64,000 nucleotides of DNA from Phytophthora quininea (lineage: Eukaryota; Oomycota; Peronosporomycetes; Peronosporales; Peronosporaceae), in contig JAAVTG010000604.1 in the NCBI GenBank assembly GCA_011947345.1, positions 32,266-96,265 of the forward strand, in the 5' to 3' direction. The notes under the pieces are model-generated. The model was not told the DNA's origin. It was given only the letters and a program-made list of their open reading frames with translations, and made no database searches. The position numbers were made by a program, and so were the translations under genes. Positions within the stretch are counted from its first letter, which is position 1. Every line of letters begins with the position of its first letter. Below, one piece after another: positions 1 through 10,405 of the stretch.

Positions 1-833
1 CAATAACTTAAAGGAAATTTCCTTTCTGAGCAGACAGCATCAGACAAGCCTGGTTTGGCCGCCGGGGTTTTCACATAGCTACTTTAATTAACGAAATCCA
101 TCATTTTGCGCGTTAGAGTCGTTTTTGTGTACGAAGTTGAAGTCGAGAATCATGGGTTGCTTTATGCCCACATATTGGTGGCCCTAAAGACCAGAAACAA
201 TCCCTAAACACTTGAGGACTTCGAAAACTTTGTCTCCGCAGAGATGCTGCATCCCGTGCATCACCCCGAGCGTCACGCGGCTGTTACCACAAGCGATATT
301 CTCGATATGCAGAATGGGATTGTCTTTGCTTGCATGGATAAGAAAGGTAACGATTCCAAACAATATCCAATGACGTTTGAAAGTTAACCCCGACTGAGAA
401 TAGCATATCGGCGCAGGGTTTCTGACCAGAGCTGGGTAATACACCATATTTCATTTCTAAAACGTATGTGAGACCTTCACCGTCAATTAATTAATTACAA
501 GCCTAAATCCAGTTGCTATTATGAATTGGTATTGATTACTAGTACACAGCGCTTCGATCACCTGCCGAATTCTGAGGCTGTTTTCGACTGCAAAATTGTT
601 TTTTTAGCGACAAGAGTATTACAATATGGGCAAAATAGAGAGCAGGTTTAGCCAACAGCTAGGCTTTGTGAACAATGCCAGCTCTTATTCCTGCATTGCT
701 TTTTCTACAACTACAAATCCAAGACTGAGCAACATGCAGACCGGGTCGTCTCCTCGTCAAGTGCGATCGTCTGGGATCTCTGTCCGTTTCAAGGCGGGCC
801 AGCCGCACCGCCGAGCGGATTCATACCCTCCCC
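1..833. other. No gene recognised; flank of a copia remnant
   Basis: AT-rich sequence with only short open frames, for example 87 codons at 184-447 on the minus strand and 83 codons at 626-877 on the plus strand. None resembles a family I know. The 3' LTR of the neighbouring minus-strand copia remnant would be expected here, but I could not find a pair of matching repeats that would define it. Confidence 0.5.
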
Positions 834-2660
834 TTACGAGGAAAAGCACTCGGATGTCATTCCGATCGCCTTCGTGAATGTCAACACCGGACGAGACGGG
901 AATTGCTCTGTGAGCAAGTCTGCAGGATTTTCTTTTCCGTTCACCTTCTCCAATATCACGGTTCGTTTCATCTCCTCTTCACGCACGAAATGCCATCTCA
1001 ACTCGATGTGCTGGGTTCTCCTGCTGAAAGTCGGGTTAGTGACGAGTGACAAAGCTACTTTATTATCGATCCCGAGTCGATATGACGCTTCAGCTTCAGG
1101 AGAAACCTTCCGAATAATATTCAGAATGCCCTTTCGATGCATGGTAGCTTCACACGAAGCGAATACTCCGCTTCGGCTGTGGATTGAGCAACCACGGTCT
1201 GCCGACGAGCGGCCCAGGCCACAACACCGCCAGCAAGCATGAGCACATATCCAGTTGCACTTTTTCTCGTATCTGGGCAATTTGACCAGTTATTATCGCA
1301 AAAGCTCACCAAATCAAAGCGTACCTCATCTTCTGGAGACTGACTACAACTAAACGGAGACGAAATCGTACTACATATCTTAGGTTACCATGCTTGGTTG
1401 TCCGTTTCTGAAATCTCCGCATCATTCGCAGCAGAGTTTTGTGGAACTTTATCTTCTTTAATAATTTCCAATACTTCCCTCTCTTCCATTGCTTTCAATT
1501 CCATTCCTTCTAACCACTCGGCGCGTTGCAGAGAGCGCATCGCCTCCTTGTAACTTCTTGGCACGCGAATATCTTCCTCGTGCCATCTCGAGAGAATATT
1601 TTTGCCGCATGTTGTTGCATATACTACAAAGTCTTTATACTTCTATGGTCGGCTGCGTTGATGCCATACACACAGGCCGGGGCAGCGAGGAAGTTTTGGC
1701 CCAGTAACTCCGCTCTGTAATCTTCATCTTCATGACGGTGGCGACGTCCAATTTATTCAATTTCTGGACTTGGTGTGCTTTTTCGGAGCACCACTAAATC
1801 ATATTCTCAGCTTCCGGTCCAAAGAAAACGAGTGCGTCGTCTATAGTAGCTTTCACCTCATTGCTTATCAGATCTGTGCTGAAGTTGGTAGAAGAATTGC
1901 CGGTGCTTATCTTATCATCTTCAAGACCTGTAATACCATTGTCTTCGCTTATCACGCGTTCGGCATGCTTCTGATCGACATGAGCACTTGACTTTCCACG
2001 TGAATCGTCATCATCAGTATTCTGACCTACTGTCAGTTGATATGATGCACCTCCTTCATCATCGGTGGTATCATTTCTATTATCTGGGTGGTCATCTTCG
2101 TTTCCTCCGTCAAAATTTGACTGTCTTCACTCGAGGGTTCACTGCTACTGCCAATGTCTGCATCTTTTATGGATACTCTTCCATGTTGTCGTTAGTGTCA
2201 GTTTGGCTAGCATCACTATCAGCGCCATGCAGCGGTTCAGGCTCTATTTCGTGTACAACTTTTCCGCTTTCTAGGTGTTCTTTGCAATCAGGTATGTCGC
2301 TCCCGCTTGATTTCTCTTGGTCGATATTATCAATATTACCATTGGGCTCCTCAGACTCGCGTTGCACCGATTTCATCGACATATCGCTGACCGGTGCGCT
2401 GTCACTCTCGCCATTAGCAACAACACTCACAGAGTCACCTTCAACATAACTGACAGAATCATCACTACCACACCCCCTGCAATTTCATCGCCACGAATAT
2501 TATCACTAGCTAAAAGCCAATCGTCTACTCAGCCAGCAAAACCAGTTTCTGGTCGGTCCCGATACACTAATGTCTCATTAAGACCAACGTATTTCAGATG
2601 CCCCAACAACTGCGATACGTGCTTGCGGTCATTTTGTGTGATGTGAGGTTGCGAACCGCG
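834..2660 (-). pseudogene. Ty1/copia retrotransposon remnant (IN-RT linker, RT start, RNase H)
   Basis: Decayed pol fragment of a Ty1/copia LTR retrotransposon, read from high to low coordinates. At 1440-1570 the minus strand encodes the usual start of copia reverse transcriptase (VPRSYKEAMRSLQRAEW, then a glutamate-rich helix). At 1121-1312 it encodes the RNase H core with TRKSATGYV, VAWAARRQ and STAEAEY. In a second frame, 834-1130 continues with HIELRWHF and ENPADLLT, the classic copia C-terminus. An acidic, serine-rich stretch at about 1770-2430 fits the variable linker between integrase and reverse transcriptase. Most of the RT, including its YVDD centre, is missing between 1440 and 1312, so this is an internal deletion with frameshifts. 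No gag or protease was seen. The RNase H identity is secure; assigning 2431-2660 to the element is only an inference. Confidence 0.8.
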
Positions 2661-4149
2661 AGCAGGAAAATAACCAAACCGGGTTGTGCAAGGAATTTTG
2701 CACGCACACGTGTGTCAGAGCTTCTGATCTTCGAATTGAACTGAAGTCACCATGTGAGGTAAACGAATGCCTATTTAGCGATGACACTTCTCTGTATGCA
2801 TACCCTTCGCTTCCTAGCTATCCGAGTTTGATGATATTGAAGACTCGCAGGCGGTGTCGTCGAACTAGTGTTCCGGTGCAGGCCAGGGATGGTCGTGGCG
2901 GTTCGCTCGTGCTGCTGGCTAGGCCGTGCGAGGATCGGCGTGCCGCGGCGCCCTGAGCCAAATAAATTTGTTAAGGGTCTTCTGCTTGGTTTGTAGCTGG
3001 GCGATCAGACCGGTTGACGAGAGAGGTCGAGACCGTTCCGGAACGGTAACTCTGTGTCGATAGGAAGAGTAGAAAGTAGTTGATTAAGCTGTTAACGAAG
3101 TCCTTAACGATGACCACTGCTTCTCCGGCCTGTAGTCGTTCGCTTACTGACTAAAGAGCAAATGTAAGAGTGATTAGCAAAACCAAACACCTCTCGACGT
3201 CTTCCAGCGCACTCCTGGCCGTTTATCCGTCCTTCCACCCATCCTCAGCACGCCAGCCTCCCTAGGCGCGCTCGTATCCGCTCCGTACTCGGTCCCTGGC
3301 GCCCGCCAACCTTGGCTGCGCGTTCACCAGGCCTTCCTCCAGCGCATGTAGTCCTTGTCCACGAAGCCCCGTCCGTCTCCTGCCCCCATCCCGACGACTC
3401 TAGGCTGCTGTCCTTGGTCGCCGTCAGCGAGAGCCTCCTGAGCTGCCGTCTTCTCCCTCTTTGTCGTTCTTCTTTGCGGTAAGCTCGCCGGGCATTGTTT
3501 TCCCAGCTGACATCAGTTTCAGCCAATCACAGGCCAGCAGTCGTCCGCAACCGTTCTTCGAACGGATCGGAGGACGAGCTCGGTCATAGGCCAGACCGGC
3601 CCCGGGACACTAAAACCGGCATATTGGCGTTCAACGCGGCTACGATGAAGGGGGAATAAAACCGTGTACTAGCTGGCCTTCCTGACTTGAGCCTCAACCA
3701 GAGGAATTCATATAACGCATGAACACGGCTAACTCGTCAAGCTCATCTCAACCTCTCCAGTACATTCCGCTCCAAAGGACATGTATATCATTTTAAAGAA
3801 CAGTGGGGAATAGGAAAATCAAATGCCAACCGACAAGGCCTAACCAGTCGCACCTCTACCATTAGTAACATCACGCATGTCTAAGTTTTTATCGAGAGCG
3901 TGAACAATTCTTGTTCGAGACCCTGCTCATGAAAATGAGGACATTGACAGGCAGATCGTAGGGGTCTATCCAACACATTGTTTTGGATTAGTTACAGCAA
4001 CGGACAGAATGCAAATGCCGTCACATGACTGCCACCTGTCACTGCTATGGACAAAGATACCACACGGGGTCAATGGATCGCTGTTCAGCTCTGTAGGGTG
4101 CCTTCCAAACCGTGTGGCCGTCCATGGACCCAATCTTGTGTTGATCGTA
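2661..4149. other. Spacer without a supported gene
   Basis: About 1.5 kb. It contains a GC-rich, arginine-rich open frame at 3245-3526 on the minus strand that looks like a composition artefact. The sequence around 2960-3660 could be LTR or leader of the copia remnant, since it lies on that element's 5' side, but I found no matching second LTR and no convincing primer binding site. Confidence 0.4.
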
Positions 4150-4696
4150 TGTTTTCCGTAGCTGCAAGAGCAGTTCTACAGTCAGCCGAGAAGTTGTCGA
4201 CAAAGAGCACTTCAAAAATACGAAGGATCCCGACTTGCGTCGCTTACACAAAAGCACAAGCGCCAAGTACTTCGAATCGCTTCCAAAACCTATGGCGAAA
4301 AAATGGACATAAACTGGAGAAGATAAATATGCGATATGGTTCAAGGCTACGTATTTGTCAAAACCACTCAATTCGTGGTATGTTGACGCTTCACGCATCC
4401 CCGCCATCTTGGCGCTGCAACAGGTTATCGAGGCGTACAACAGCGTAATAAAGCACCACGTGGGGGTTTACCAGAGAGCGACTCGCATCTGACCCCTCAA
4501 AGTTTTTGCAGACTTGTTCAAGCAAAACCCAGACGTTCTTCTTTTCGCGAAAATAATATTTCAAGCAAGTCGTCTCCAACAGAATTGTCAACAGGATACA
4601 GCGAGGCAGAAACGTCTCGAAAATATCGAACGCGCCATCAAGGTGTGGGAGTCAACCGACTTTAGAACGGTTATCAAAGCTTTTGACAAAATATGA
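4150..4696 (+). pseudogene. Possible Mutator-like (MULE) transposase remnant
   Basis: One plus-strand frame, broken by stops at about 4310 and 4490, reads KYAIWFKATYL, then a WYVDASRIPA stretch, then QQVIEAYNSVIKHHV. The spacing of a tryptophan-containing block followed by an E-x-x-N-x-x-I-K helix is like the segment C-terminal to the catalytic core of oomycete MULE transposases, where the usual wording is close to NNxLExxNxVIK. The reading then continues to a lysine/arginine-rich helix at 4600-4696. No catalytic D-D-E, zinc finger or terminal inverted repeats were identified. It could also be a remnant of another transposase class, so the call is weak. Confidence 0.35.
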
Positions 4697-5118
4697 CTGC
4701 CTCCTGATTTGCTTTAAATCGCTCAGTAATTTAGGATTCACAAAGCACTTAAGCTAATTTTAAACCAATAGGATTCTATCGCGTTTTCTTTTTCAATCAA
4801 GGCTGGCAGTTGCATTCCGTCCGTTACTGTAGACCAGCCTTCCCGTTGAGCGAAGCGAGGCGGTCGCGCATATAGCTTGGCTGAGCAATGTCCAAAAAGC
4901 TCAGCGGGGCTCCTCTTGGCTTCAGATGTTATTTTTCAACGTGTATCTTAAACAATAAAATGCGCGTCTGTCGCCATGTCAGTCACAAAATACGAACTTC
5001 TTATTGGCATAGTATGACCTTACCTAAATACGTATAAAGTGTAAATAGTTGACCAGATGCCACAGCTACTTAGACAGTGTTCTGATGTGAAACTTTCTAA
5101 AACGTTTAGAAATATCTA

Positions 5119-5184
5119 CACCTTTTCAGGTTCAAAACGGCAACAGGTAAAATCAAAACTGCAAAAGGTAAGATCAAAGTGACA
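5119..5184 (+). repeat. Left TIR of Tc1/mariner-type element
   Basis: 66-bp terminal inverted repeat starting CACCTTTTCAGG. It contains three imperfect direct repeats of about 20 bp, each built around AGGTaaaATCAAA or a close variant, which look like transposase binding sites. Confidence 0.92.
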
Positions 5185-5223
5185 TGGCAAGAGAAGTGAG
5201 CAAAACCAAACTTAATATTGGGA

Positions 5224-5765
5224 TTATTCTCCAACAGGCATATCTTTCATTTGGATCGCGCACGCGTGGAACGTCATCGTGTGCAGCGCACACTTGTAGC
5301 ATAGGTCTGTTGTGATGGCTTCATGTACGAGCATATCTGCAGCCATCTGCAGGTAGCTTTCTCGATGCGCCTTGATAGTGAGGTGCGGTGGTACTCGTAG
5401 AATAGCTTGGCGGTGTCGAGCAAGGAAGCGCTTGACCATGGCTTTAAACGCAGAGAAGCAGTTCTCGATCGGGTTCAACATGGGGAGTATGGGCCGAGGC
5501 GAAGTAGCGTCGCTGCGGAGAACGTGTCTTCGTCGAAGACATCCTCGATGTTCGTGTGGCAGGGGGCGTTGTCGCACACCAGCACAACGCTCTCGAGCGG
5601 CGTTGTGGCGCTGATATGAGTCAGCACACGGCGGATGTAGTCGTTGCACGCCTCCGACGTGAAGGACCCAAAGCGTTGTTCCGAGTAAGCAAGCCCCTCC
5701 TCTGAAATGCAGGCTATCACGTGGATATTTGACCCCTTGCTGGCCGCGTTCTTGTCTACAGCCAT
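5224..5765 (-). pseudogene. DDE transposase fragment (Tc1/mariner/IS630 superfamily)
   Basis: C-terminal part of a DDE transposase that would cut and paste the surrounding element. The first frame, starting at the ATG at 5765, holds the second catalytic aspartate in VCDNAPCHT and runs to LGPYSP. A single-base frame slip near 5488 moves the third-residue motif, MLNPIENCFSAFK with its catalytic glutamate, into the next frame, which continues to the stop at 5224. The N-terminal helix-turn-helix DNA-binding domains and the first catalytic aspartate region are absent, since only about 70 bases separate the ATG from the right TIR. Enzymatic activity is therefore not expected. Confidence 0.85.
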
Positions 5766-5833
5766 TTTGCACCTCTATGAACTAATCAGTTGTTTAAACT
5801 TGATGCTATCAAAATTATAATGTATTGGTGTCG

Positions 5834-5899
5834 TGTCACTTTGATCTTACCTTTTGCAGTTTTGATTTTACCTGTTGCCGTTTTGAACCTGAAAAGGTG
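5834..5899 (-). repeat. Right TIR of Tc1/mariner-type element
   Basis: Exact inverted copy of 5119-5184, ending at the TA duplication at 5900-5901. Confidence 0.92.
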
Positions 5900-5901
5900 T
5901 A

Positions 5902-6478
5902 GAATTCTGAACATGCAGATTACAATTCCATTGCACAACATTATTGGTTCTCACTTGCTTGATGAGCGTTATCATCTCCAGCACCAATCATCTGCAGCAA
6001 ATCACTGCCTTCATGCTCTTGTTTGTCCTCCCTGAACAGTCTTTTTAGTTGGGTAAAATATATATATATATACCTGACAAACAACAGACTGGCTGGAAAA
6101 TTATTTTTATCAGTACACATCGAGAACGTGCTCGTCGAGAAAAATAAGATGCGAAAGCTAAAAAAGGGCGCGACAAAGCTCATGTTTCGAAGGGTGCTTT
6201 AACTCATACGGAGCGTCGTCAGATGCCGACAGCGGCTTTTCATACACCCCGCTTTCGGTGTTGTGTGATTATATTTTCGCGACAACAGCGGCGTTGGCGT
6301 AGACAAACGCCTTGTTACAGCTGCTTTGGGTAGCGTCAGCGCCGCAATTACGCCTACGGGCAATTGAAGATTTTGCACTTCAAAATGAAAAGCCTCAAAG
6401 TAGGAGCCGGTCTACTCCACTTACATCAATTCGCTACGTAATCACTGTTCCTTTTGTAAGCGTGGTAGTTTTGGCAGA
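5902..6478. other. Spacer, no gene seen
   Basis: AT-rich. A short (AT)n microsatellite lies at about 6058-6071. Short open frames on both strands have no recognisable content. Confidence 0.5.
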
Positions 6479-6486
6479 CCTGCTGA

Positions 6487-8453
6487 CAGGGCTCTGAAGT
6501 ATGCCATACTAGTACGCATACTTTTTGAAGAGGCCTCGGAATGCATATCTCCATACTTGTGAGTATTCAAACGCGTACTGTGGCATTTCTTCTAGGCATT
6601 CTAGTGGAGCTCAGCCCGGATAGACTCGACACTGTGGACATCCCACAAGTCCCGGTTGTGCATCAGCATCTGCAGAGTCTCGGTATCCATGGACTTCCGT
6701 AAGTCTGTGTATACGAGCTTCACACTCGAGAAGAACCTCTCGCACTCGTTGGAGATTGGAGGCACGTAGGCCAGGTCGTCGTAGGGAGCCATGTGTGCTG
6801 TTCTACGCTTCTTAAACACCTGAGTTACAATTGAGCCCGCCTCAGCTTCGCTTTCCTGCTCAAGGGCGCGACGGTTTTGACGAAATGGGGCACAAGCAGC
6901 ACGCTCGGAAGGCGTCAACGTCTCCCCGCGCTGCAGCTTTACTATCCCCGTCTCCAGCGCAGAGTAGGTCACGATAGATGCCGTCGCCTTCAAATGGTTC
7001 TTTAGCTGAGGAAACGTCTTAATGGTCTGGTCCAGCAGTCGGCGAGCCCCAGACAACATCAAAGTGGCCTTTTGCAGGGCCAAAGTGACATCTTCCAACT
7101 GCTTCAGGTCCTTCAGGAGCGTTTTCACCTTGGACGAATCGCTGCGGCTTAGCACAAGAGGTAGGATTTCGTATTTCTCCAGAACTCCCCGTCCAATTGA
7201 CTGAAGAGCTGGCTCCAACTTGGTGAAGCGCAGCAGCATTTCATACGTGCTGGACCATCGTGTATGATTACTCAGCACTGGTGCTAGAGGACTCGTACGC
7301 CGGAGAATCGCTCTGCCTTTTATCGTTCGTAGCTTACCATCAGCGATTGAACTTTAGCGTTCAAAGTTTCATGGGGAGCCAGGAAATCAGTCGCCGCTAA
7401 ATTAAAGCGGTGACTAGCACACCCAATCAACGGAATAGCACCTTCCCGAGATCCTATACTTCGGTTCACCCTACAGTTATCTCCGACCATGACCTTTACG
7501 CATTCCCACGGCTTGTTGTAGCGCGTCGACGTGTCGGCCACGAGATCGAACATACTCTGTGCCCTCAGATCCTCTTCTTCAGCCAGAGGGCAAAAGGCCA
7601 GAAACACGAACTTGCGCGTAAAGCACCTTAGGTCCTCGTAGTACTCATTCTTGTTGGTGTTGCTGGGAGGTTTTTCCCCGTGGTTCATGGAGGGTCGTTG
7701 AACACTGCAAAAGTCGCAACACAGTGCCTCGACGTGCAGCTCCAGCCGTCCCAAACACTTCCAAACGAATCTGGCAATTCTGCAGTTACCCGATCTTCGA
7801 CAAAATCACTAGCTGCATCAAGCAGCGCTTGATTGTGACGGCTGAGGCCGGAGAGAGCGATGTGTTTTGGCGTGTGAGCTTGTTCTCGACGAAGTCGAAC
7901 GGTAGGCGACCCATTGCCAGCCAGTCACACCAGTGATACAGATCTTGCGTTCGCTGGTCTACTACATGTAGATTCAGTGGGTTGCGCTCGCGACGAACTC
8001 GCTCGGCCAGCTCCATGTAGTTCGCGTGCTTCGCGCGCAGGTGCTTCAGCAGGTTCGAGAACCCGTGCTCGCTCTTGTATGTTTTGTGGCATGTATTGCA
8101 CGCAAAGTCGTCGTTCCCAAGTGTTGTGAACAGACGAGAGCAGATGTCATTGTTCGACAGCGGCATGGTGTCAACGGCGGTGCTGGTTGATTGTGAGGGA
8201 GCGGAAATCAGGAAAAATGAGGTTTCGGGCAGCTCATTCAATTCTGTACCTGTCTATGCTTCATTAGCAAGCGTGCGAGTGGAGGTTTTGCTGCATCAGC
8301 GGGGGTATAGCGCTTCGTCAGACTGGCGGTAGTTCCGAGAATCCCCAGCAACGTACTTTTGGTATTCAAAAGTATGATGGCACCTCTGGAATACACCACG
8401 CCGTACAAAGTTTTTATGTATTCTCGAGAATGTATTTGTACTTCAGAGCCCTG
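6487..8453 (-). mobile_element. hAT transposon with TIRs and 8-bp target duplication
   Basis: The element begins CAGGGCTCTGAAGTA at 6487-6501, and the same 15 bases occur inverted at 8439-8453. The 8 bases outside the left end (CCTGCTGA, 6479-6486) match those outside the right end (CCTGCTGT, 8454-8461) at seven of eight positions, the duplication length of the hAT superfamily. Both subterminal regions are rich in GTATTC, GTAC and GTATGC words, as expected for hAT transposase binding regions. The 1967-bp body encodes a broken transposase on the minus strand. Confidence 0.9.
6601..8163 (-). pseudogene. hAT transposase with BED zinc finger, frame-broken
   Basis: The protein starts MPLSNND at 8163. 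The N-terminal BED-type zinc finger reads CNTCHKTYKSEHGFSNLLKH with a following KH. After a frame break near 7770 the catalytic region follows at 7320-7754, with the diagnostic hAT block GCASHRFNL and a preceding VMVGDN. After a second break near 7290 the C-terminal dimerisation domain follows at 6601-7278, with NHTRWSSTYEML, SNECERFFSSVK and LMLMHNRDLWDV-like sequence ending at the stop. The order and content are those of a complete hAT transposase of roughly 520 residues, so apart from the frame breaks the gene seems full length. Confidence 0.85.
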
Positions 8454-8461
8454 CCTGCTGT

Positions 8462-10405
8462 GGTCAACGTTTGGTGGCGCTATGAAGCAAGAAAATATTC
8501 GTGATGCAACTAACGATCTACATTTGCAGACAACCCCGGTCGCCTGCAAATGTTACTTGGCTTATTTTTGTGGTGTAGTTGATTAGGGGATACCACCAGC
8601 AGCTGTGAAATCCCGAGCAGTCGACTACTTCGTACCCCTGATGAGATTCATCGATCTTCATGGCTATATCTAGATAAAAGGAGATCTTGCAATGAAACTT
8701 ACATATATATTTCCCGACGAGTTGCTTCGAAGACTGAACTGATGTGAGGATCCGACCCATTGTATTTAAACTAACCGTTTTAACCGGAAGGGTTCCACTT
8801 GGTGTGTTTCACTCTTTTTTCGGTGGACAAATAATACACTCGACAATCATAACGACGTATATCCTGGTCAACACAGTGAATACCATACTCCACACTACAG
8901 GGCAACCTCAGAAACATGTGGTCGTTGATGTGGAGACCCTCGAACACAAAACAGCAATAATCATTCTCATCTAGAGATCTCACGTCAAATGTCTTTTCTA
9001 CAACCAGACTATATCGATATTGGCAGCCTCGTTCTTCAAAACCTCGACTTTGTTTTTGACAATTCCGTCGGTAGTGACTTAAAGTTACTAAATCCACTTG
9101 CCCCCCACATATCTATGATAGAGCTGCAATTCCCATAGCAAATATTATGTGTAAGTGATCATTTTTGCATTATTATTTACTCCTCTCGACTTTGTCTCAA
9201 TAGCATACGCAAATCAAAATTATAGCAGACATCAGTAATATTTACCGATCAGAAGACTCTGTATTATATATTCTCGTTAAAGTTTACACAGAGTTCGGGG
9301 CACTAATTTCATCGCATCCTCCAAATCAACGATAGCGTATTAATAGCAATATAGTGATATTGATTGTGATTGTATGTATAAAAGAATCGCTAACAGGTAA
9401 GCTGCCGGATTGGTACCAGATCATTACGCATTGGGGTTTTAATGTTTTAGATCATCGATTGTGTACACTAACAATCTTTGTCATTGACGAACTAGCATTT
9501 ATCTTGCCACTCCTCCATAAACAGCCGAAAAGAGTTAGCAAAACGTGCGGAAGAACGTACATATGGATATGCTAAACTGTCAAGGAGCGCTGAGAGATGA
9601 TAATTCTACCAAACGATTGGTTAAATATCGAAGGTTCACGATGACCAGTATAGGACTACAAAATTATCCCCACCAAAGCGAAGCCATACGACAAATTAAA
9701 GGACTAAATATCTAGGGGTTGTTTAGATGACAATATCTCAGAAGGATATGGCACCACATCAGTCTTGCGGAATATATGCTGGGCTTCTGGCACAACCAAC
9801 CCGAGGTTGCGGGCCCAGACTTCGTGTCGAGCTGGGCGGCCATTGATATTCTACCAGCGTCCGACATTGCTGAGTTGCGTTCAACGTTTTGCCCAAGCGT
9901 GTGCTGTACCTGGCGCAAGAACTACTTCAGCTGTGGAGTTGTTTATACAACAGCGGAGGATACTGCGGTAGCATTCCAGCGATGGATAGTTTTTCAGCTT
10001 TTTCAGCTACAGAGTCAATTCACTTTCCTTTTTGCCTCACAAGTAAGAGCACAGTCTTCCTAATCCTAGATGATTACTTTGTTCCTACATTTATCCTATA
10101 TCCATATACTGGTGGAGGGGTGGACCAGGATAAATGTACCAGGCAACCGAGTTCGACCAAAGACTACGAGCCATGATTTCAACCAACTTGCTTACAACTC
10201 TACCAAAGCTAAAATGCACATTGCGCGAATGCATGTGTGGTATGCAGAAGTTATATTGTTGCTTATAGCCCCAACTATACTTTATTTCCCGTGCTATTAC
10301 GGATGTAAGCATAACTATTATCAAGTACAACGGATATGACTCCACAGATTAGTAATACTACGGAAAGGAGTGCAAAATGTCTAAAATTTAGCATCAATTT
10401 TAAAA
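8462..10405. other. Spacer without a supported gene
   Basis: About 1.9 kb of AT-rich sequence. Small open frames such as 8780-9097 (minus, 105 codons) and 9776-10063 (plus, 95 codons) show no domain I recognise. The last 60 bases contain ATCAATTT at 10391-10398, eight bases upstream of the focadhesin-like ATG, a loose match to the oomycete initiator element. That would imply a very short leader, so I give it little weight. Confidence 0.4.

Larger units (their letters stand above)
5119..5899 (-). mobile_element. Short Tc1/mariner-type element with perfect 66-bp TIRs
   Basis: The 66 bases at 5119-5184 are the exact reverse complement of 5834-5899. Both ends are flanked by the dinucleotide TA (5117-5118 and 5900-5901), the target duplication expected of Tc1/mariner/IS630-type elements. 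The 781-bp body carries one minus-strand transposase fragment. The perfect repeats argue for recent movement, while the transposase is truncated and frameshifted, so the element was probably moved in trans by a full-length relative. Confidence 0.9.

Noticed and set aside
6058..6071. (AT)n run as a regulatory or origin element
   Set aside because: A simple microsatellite with no supporting context.
8521..8552. Hairpin CATTTGCAG...CTGCAAATG
   Set aside because: A 9-bp stem with a 14-base loop is expected by chance at this length and has no associated gene.
8780..9097. 105-codon minus-strand frame in the spacer before the focadhesin-like gene
   Set aside because: The composition is protein-like, but there is no family match and the surroundings are AT-rich repeat-type DNA. 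Listed only as spacer.
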